Positions 62,753-64,000 of a stretch of DNA of 64,000 nt are shown here, in pieces (within the stretch, counting starts at the first letter, position 1; the number at the start of each line of letters is the position of its first letter). Under the pieces are notes generated by a model, which ran no database searches, had not been told where the DNA came from, and worked only from the letters and a program-made list of their open reading frames with translations. Made by a program: the position numbers and the translations under genes. The stretch lies in the NCBI RefSeq assembly GCF_900167085.1, contig NZ_FUXA01000004.1:189895-253894 (forward strand). Reading direction: 5' to 3'. Source of the stretch: Eubacterium ruminantium. Its GTDB lineage: Bacteria > Bacillota > Clostridia > Lachnospirales > Lachnospiraceae.

Positions 62753-63310
62753 ATGAAAGTTATAGCAGGTCTTGGGAATCCAACCAAAAAATATGAAGGA
62801 ACAAGGCATAATATGGGATTTTCTGCGATATATCAGATCGCAGACAGATATAATATCAAGATGAATATCCTTAATCACAAAGCTTTGATCGGAACAGGTA
62901 TCATTGCAGGTGAAAAGGTTATGCTGGTGATGCCGCAGACATTTATGAATCTCAGTGGTGAGTCCATTGGTGAAATTTTGAGATATTATAAGCTTACACC
63001 GGAAGATCTTATTGTTTTATATGATGATATAGATCTCGATATCGGTAAGCTTCGTATACGCGCAAAGGGAAGCGCCGGCGGACATAACGGCATCAAGAAT
63101 ATCATTGCTCACATCGGAACGACAGAATTTGACAGAGTGAGAATAGGCGTTGGACATAAGCCGGAGGGACGCGACCTTGCAGATTATGTTCTCAGCAGAT
63201 TCAGTAGCGAGGAACTTCCGGTAGTAAGGGATTCGGTAAGTAAGGCGGCAGACGCTATAGAAGTTATCATTACAACAGGCATTGACGCTGCGATGAATAA
63301 GTTCAACTAA
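62753..63310 (+). CDS. pth: Peptidyl-tRNA hydrolase
   Basis: 185 residues. GLGNPTKKYEGTRHNMGF holds the catalytic His and Asn, then MPQTFMNLSGESI, LYDDIDLDIGKLRIRAKGSA and GGHNGIKNII. Releases stalled peptidyl-tRNA. AGAGGATATAAA precedes the ATG. mfd follows after 40 bases, the usual Firmicute order. Confidence 0.96.
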   Translation: MKVIAGLGNPTKKYEGTRHNMGFSAIYQIADRYNIKMNILNHKALIGTGIIAGEKVMLVMPQTFMNLSGESIGEILRYYKLTPEDLIVLYDDIDLDIGKLRIRAKGSAGGHNGIKNIIAHIGTTEFDRVRIGVGHKPEGRDLADYVLSRFSSEELPVVRDSVSKAADAIEVIITTGIDAAMNKFN

Positions 63311-63350
63311 GCATATTTATTTCATAAGAGATTTATAAGGAGAAAATGAA

Positions 63351-64000
63351 ATGGAAGCTGTAAGAGCAGTCTTCAGAAAAGCTGATGAATTTAATATTAT
63401 AGATAAAGCTGTGAAGAAAGAAGAGTATCCGCTTCACATCTGGGGACTTACACGTGCAGCGATACCGCTTCTCGTTGAAGAGATTAAAGGTGATCAGAAG
63501 GTTTCCCTTATTGTTACTTACGACGATGCAAGAGCGGACAAGTTATATAATGACTTCAGGCTTTACAATAAAAATGTATTTATCTATCCTGCGAAGGATG
63601 CCCTTTTCTATTATGCTGATGTGCACGGAAATACAACCGTCAGAAAGCGTCTTGAGATCATAAGACGTCTCAGCGAGGGTAAAGACACTGTGGTTATCAC
63701 AACTGTCGACGGACTTATGGATAAGATTCCAAGAATGGATGATATTACAGGCGGTGAGATAAAACTTAAAGCTACAGAAGAAGTTGATATAGAGGAACTT
63801 AAGAAAAAGCTTGTAAATCTTGGATATGAAAATGCAGCCCTTGTTGAGTCGGAGGGTGAGTTCTGCGTACGCGGAGGCATTATTGATATATTTCCTCTTA
63901 CAGAAGATACTCCTTATCGTATAGAGCTTTTTGGCGATGAGATCGATTCCATAAGAAGGTTCGATCCTGAGACTCAGCGTTCGGTTGAAGAAGTTGAAGA
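63351..64000 (+). CDS. mfd: Transcription-repair coupling factor, N-terminal part (runs off the window)
   Basis: ATG 63351, 8 bases after AAGGAG; 216 codons are present and the frame stays open to the edge. LHIWGLTRAAIPLLVEEI, FIYPAKDALFYYADVHGN, RGGIIDIFPL and YRIELFGDEIDSIRRFDP are the UvrB-homology and N-terminal segments of Mfd. It frees stalled RNA polymerase and recruits UvrA. Position after pth supports the call. Confidence 0.95.
   Translation, partial: MEAVRAVFRKADEFNIIDKAVKKEEYPLHIWGLTRAAIPLLVEEIKGDQKVSLIVTYDDARADKLYNDFRLYNKNVFIYPAKDALFYYADVHGNTTVRKRLEIIRRLSEGKDTVVITTVDGLMDKIPRMDDITGGEIKLKATEEVDIEELKKKLVNLGYENAALVESEGEFCVRGGIIDIFPLTEDTPYRIELFGDEIDSIRRFDPETQRSVEEVE

Overview
The window looks like chromosomal DNA of a low-GC Firmicute, most likely family Lachnospiraceae (Butyrivibrio-like; genus not certain). 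The reasons are strong purine-rich ribosome binding sites, frequent TTG/GTG starts, a paired glgC-glgD, a two-feoA/feoB cluster with a Cys-rich FeoB companion, a large Bacillus-type SRP RNA, SpoVG, and a GlmU reduced to its uridylyltransferase half. No rRNA, canonical tRNA, transposase, integrase or CRISPR array was seen.

Layout. 0-8.8 kb (+): the tail of an exported protein, a DivIVA-like coiled coil, a PAS/GAF sensor without an output domain, mreB, recD2, comFC, ddl and a DUF1934 gene. 8.8-14.2 kb (-): a CPBP membrane protease with a 48-bp coding repeat, a small anchored protein, plsC, malQ and an aminotransferase. 14.4-27.5 kb: housekeeping genes (tatD, rsmA, tadA, SRP RNA, HD hydrolase, murG on -, pgi, an RlmL-type methyltransferase, a C1 peptidase, rdgB, a YfcE-like phosphoesterase, rlmD), with a 77-bp triple tandem repeat before rsmA.

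27.4-38 kb is an accessory, visibly rearranged zone. A 170-bp segment (rlmD 3' end plus a decayed helix-turn-helix tail) occurs twice, at 27431 and 33104, one base different. The copies bracket pdxT-pdxS/pdxR, two GNAT genes and a broken AlbA-type gene. Beyond lie a truncated GNAT gene, decayed methyltransferase tails and two GNAT fusion genes (kinase-GNAT-pyrophosphatase-like; transglutaminase-GNAT). 38-43.6 kb carries tetR, two ABC exporter half-genes and an acyltransferase.

44.4-49.8 kb is the most interesting part: two adjacent WYL-domain regulators, the RNA ligase rtcB, a structured intergenic RNA and a slipin/band-7 gene, all on +. At 48357-48420 the RNA folds as a circularly permuted tRNA mimic: a canonical T arm, an acceptor stem closed by a UNCG tetraloop, a canonical D arm and a 5-bp anticodon-stem equivalent, in that order. 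This resembles the tRNA-like module of bacterial Y RNAs, but no Ro60/Rsr gene is present in the window. I read it as an RNA-repair operon with its own tRNA-like RNA.

49.8-53.8 kb: a DtxR/MntR-type repressor diverges from feoA-feoA-feoB and a Cys-rich protein; four phased palindromes cover the feo promoter. 54-57.8 kb: a membrane GGDEF protein, a guanine-deaminase-like gene and two paralogous tetR genes that flank two predicted small transcription units, each with promoter, palindromic operator and terminator hairpin. 58-64 kb: glgC, glgD, spoVG, a DHH phosphoesterase (-), glmU (N-terminal half), pth and the start of mfd.
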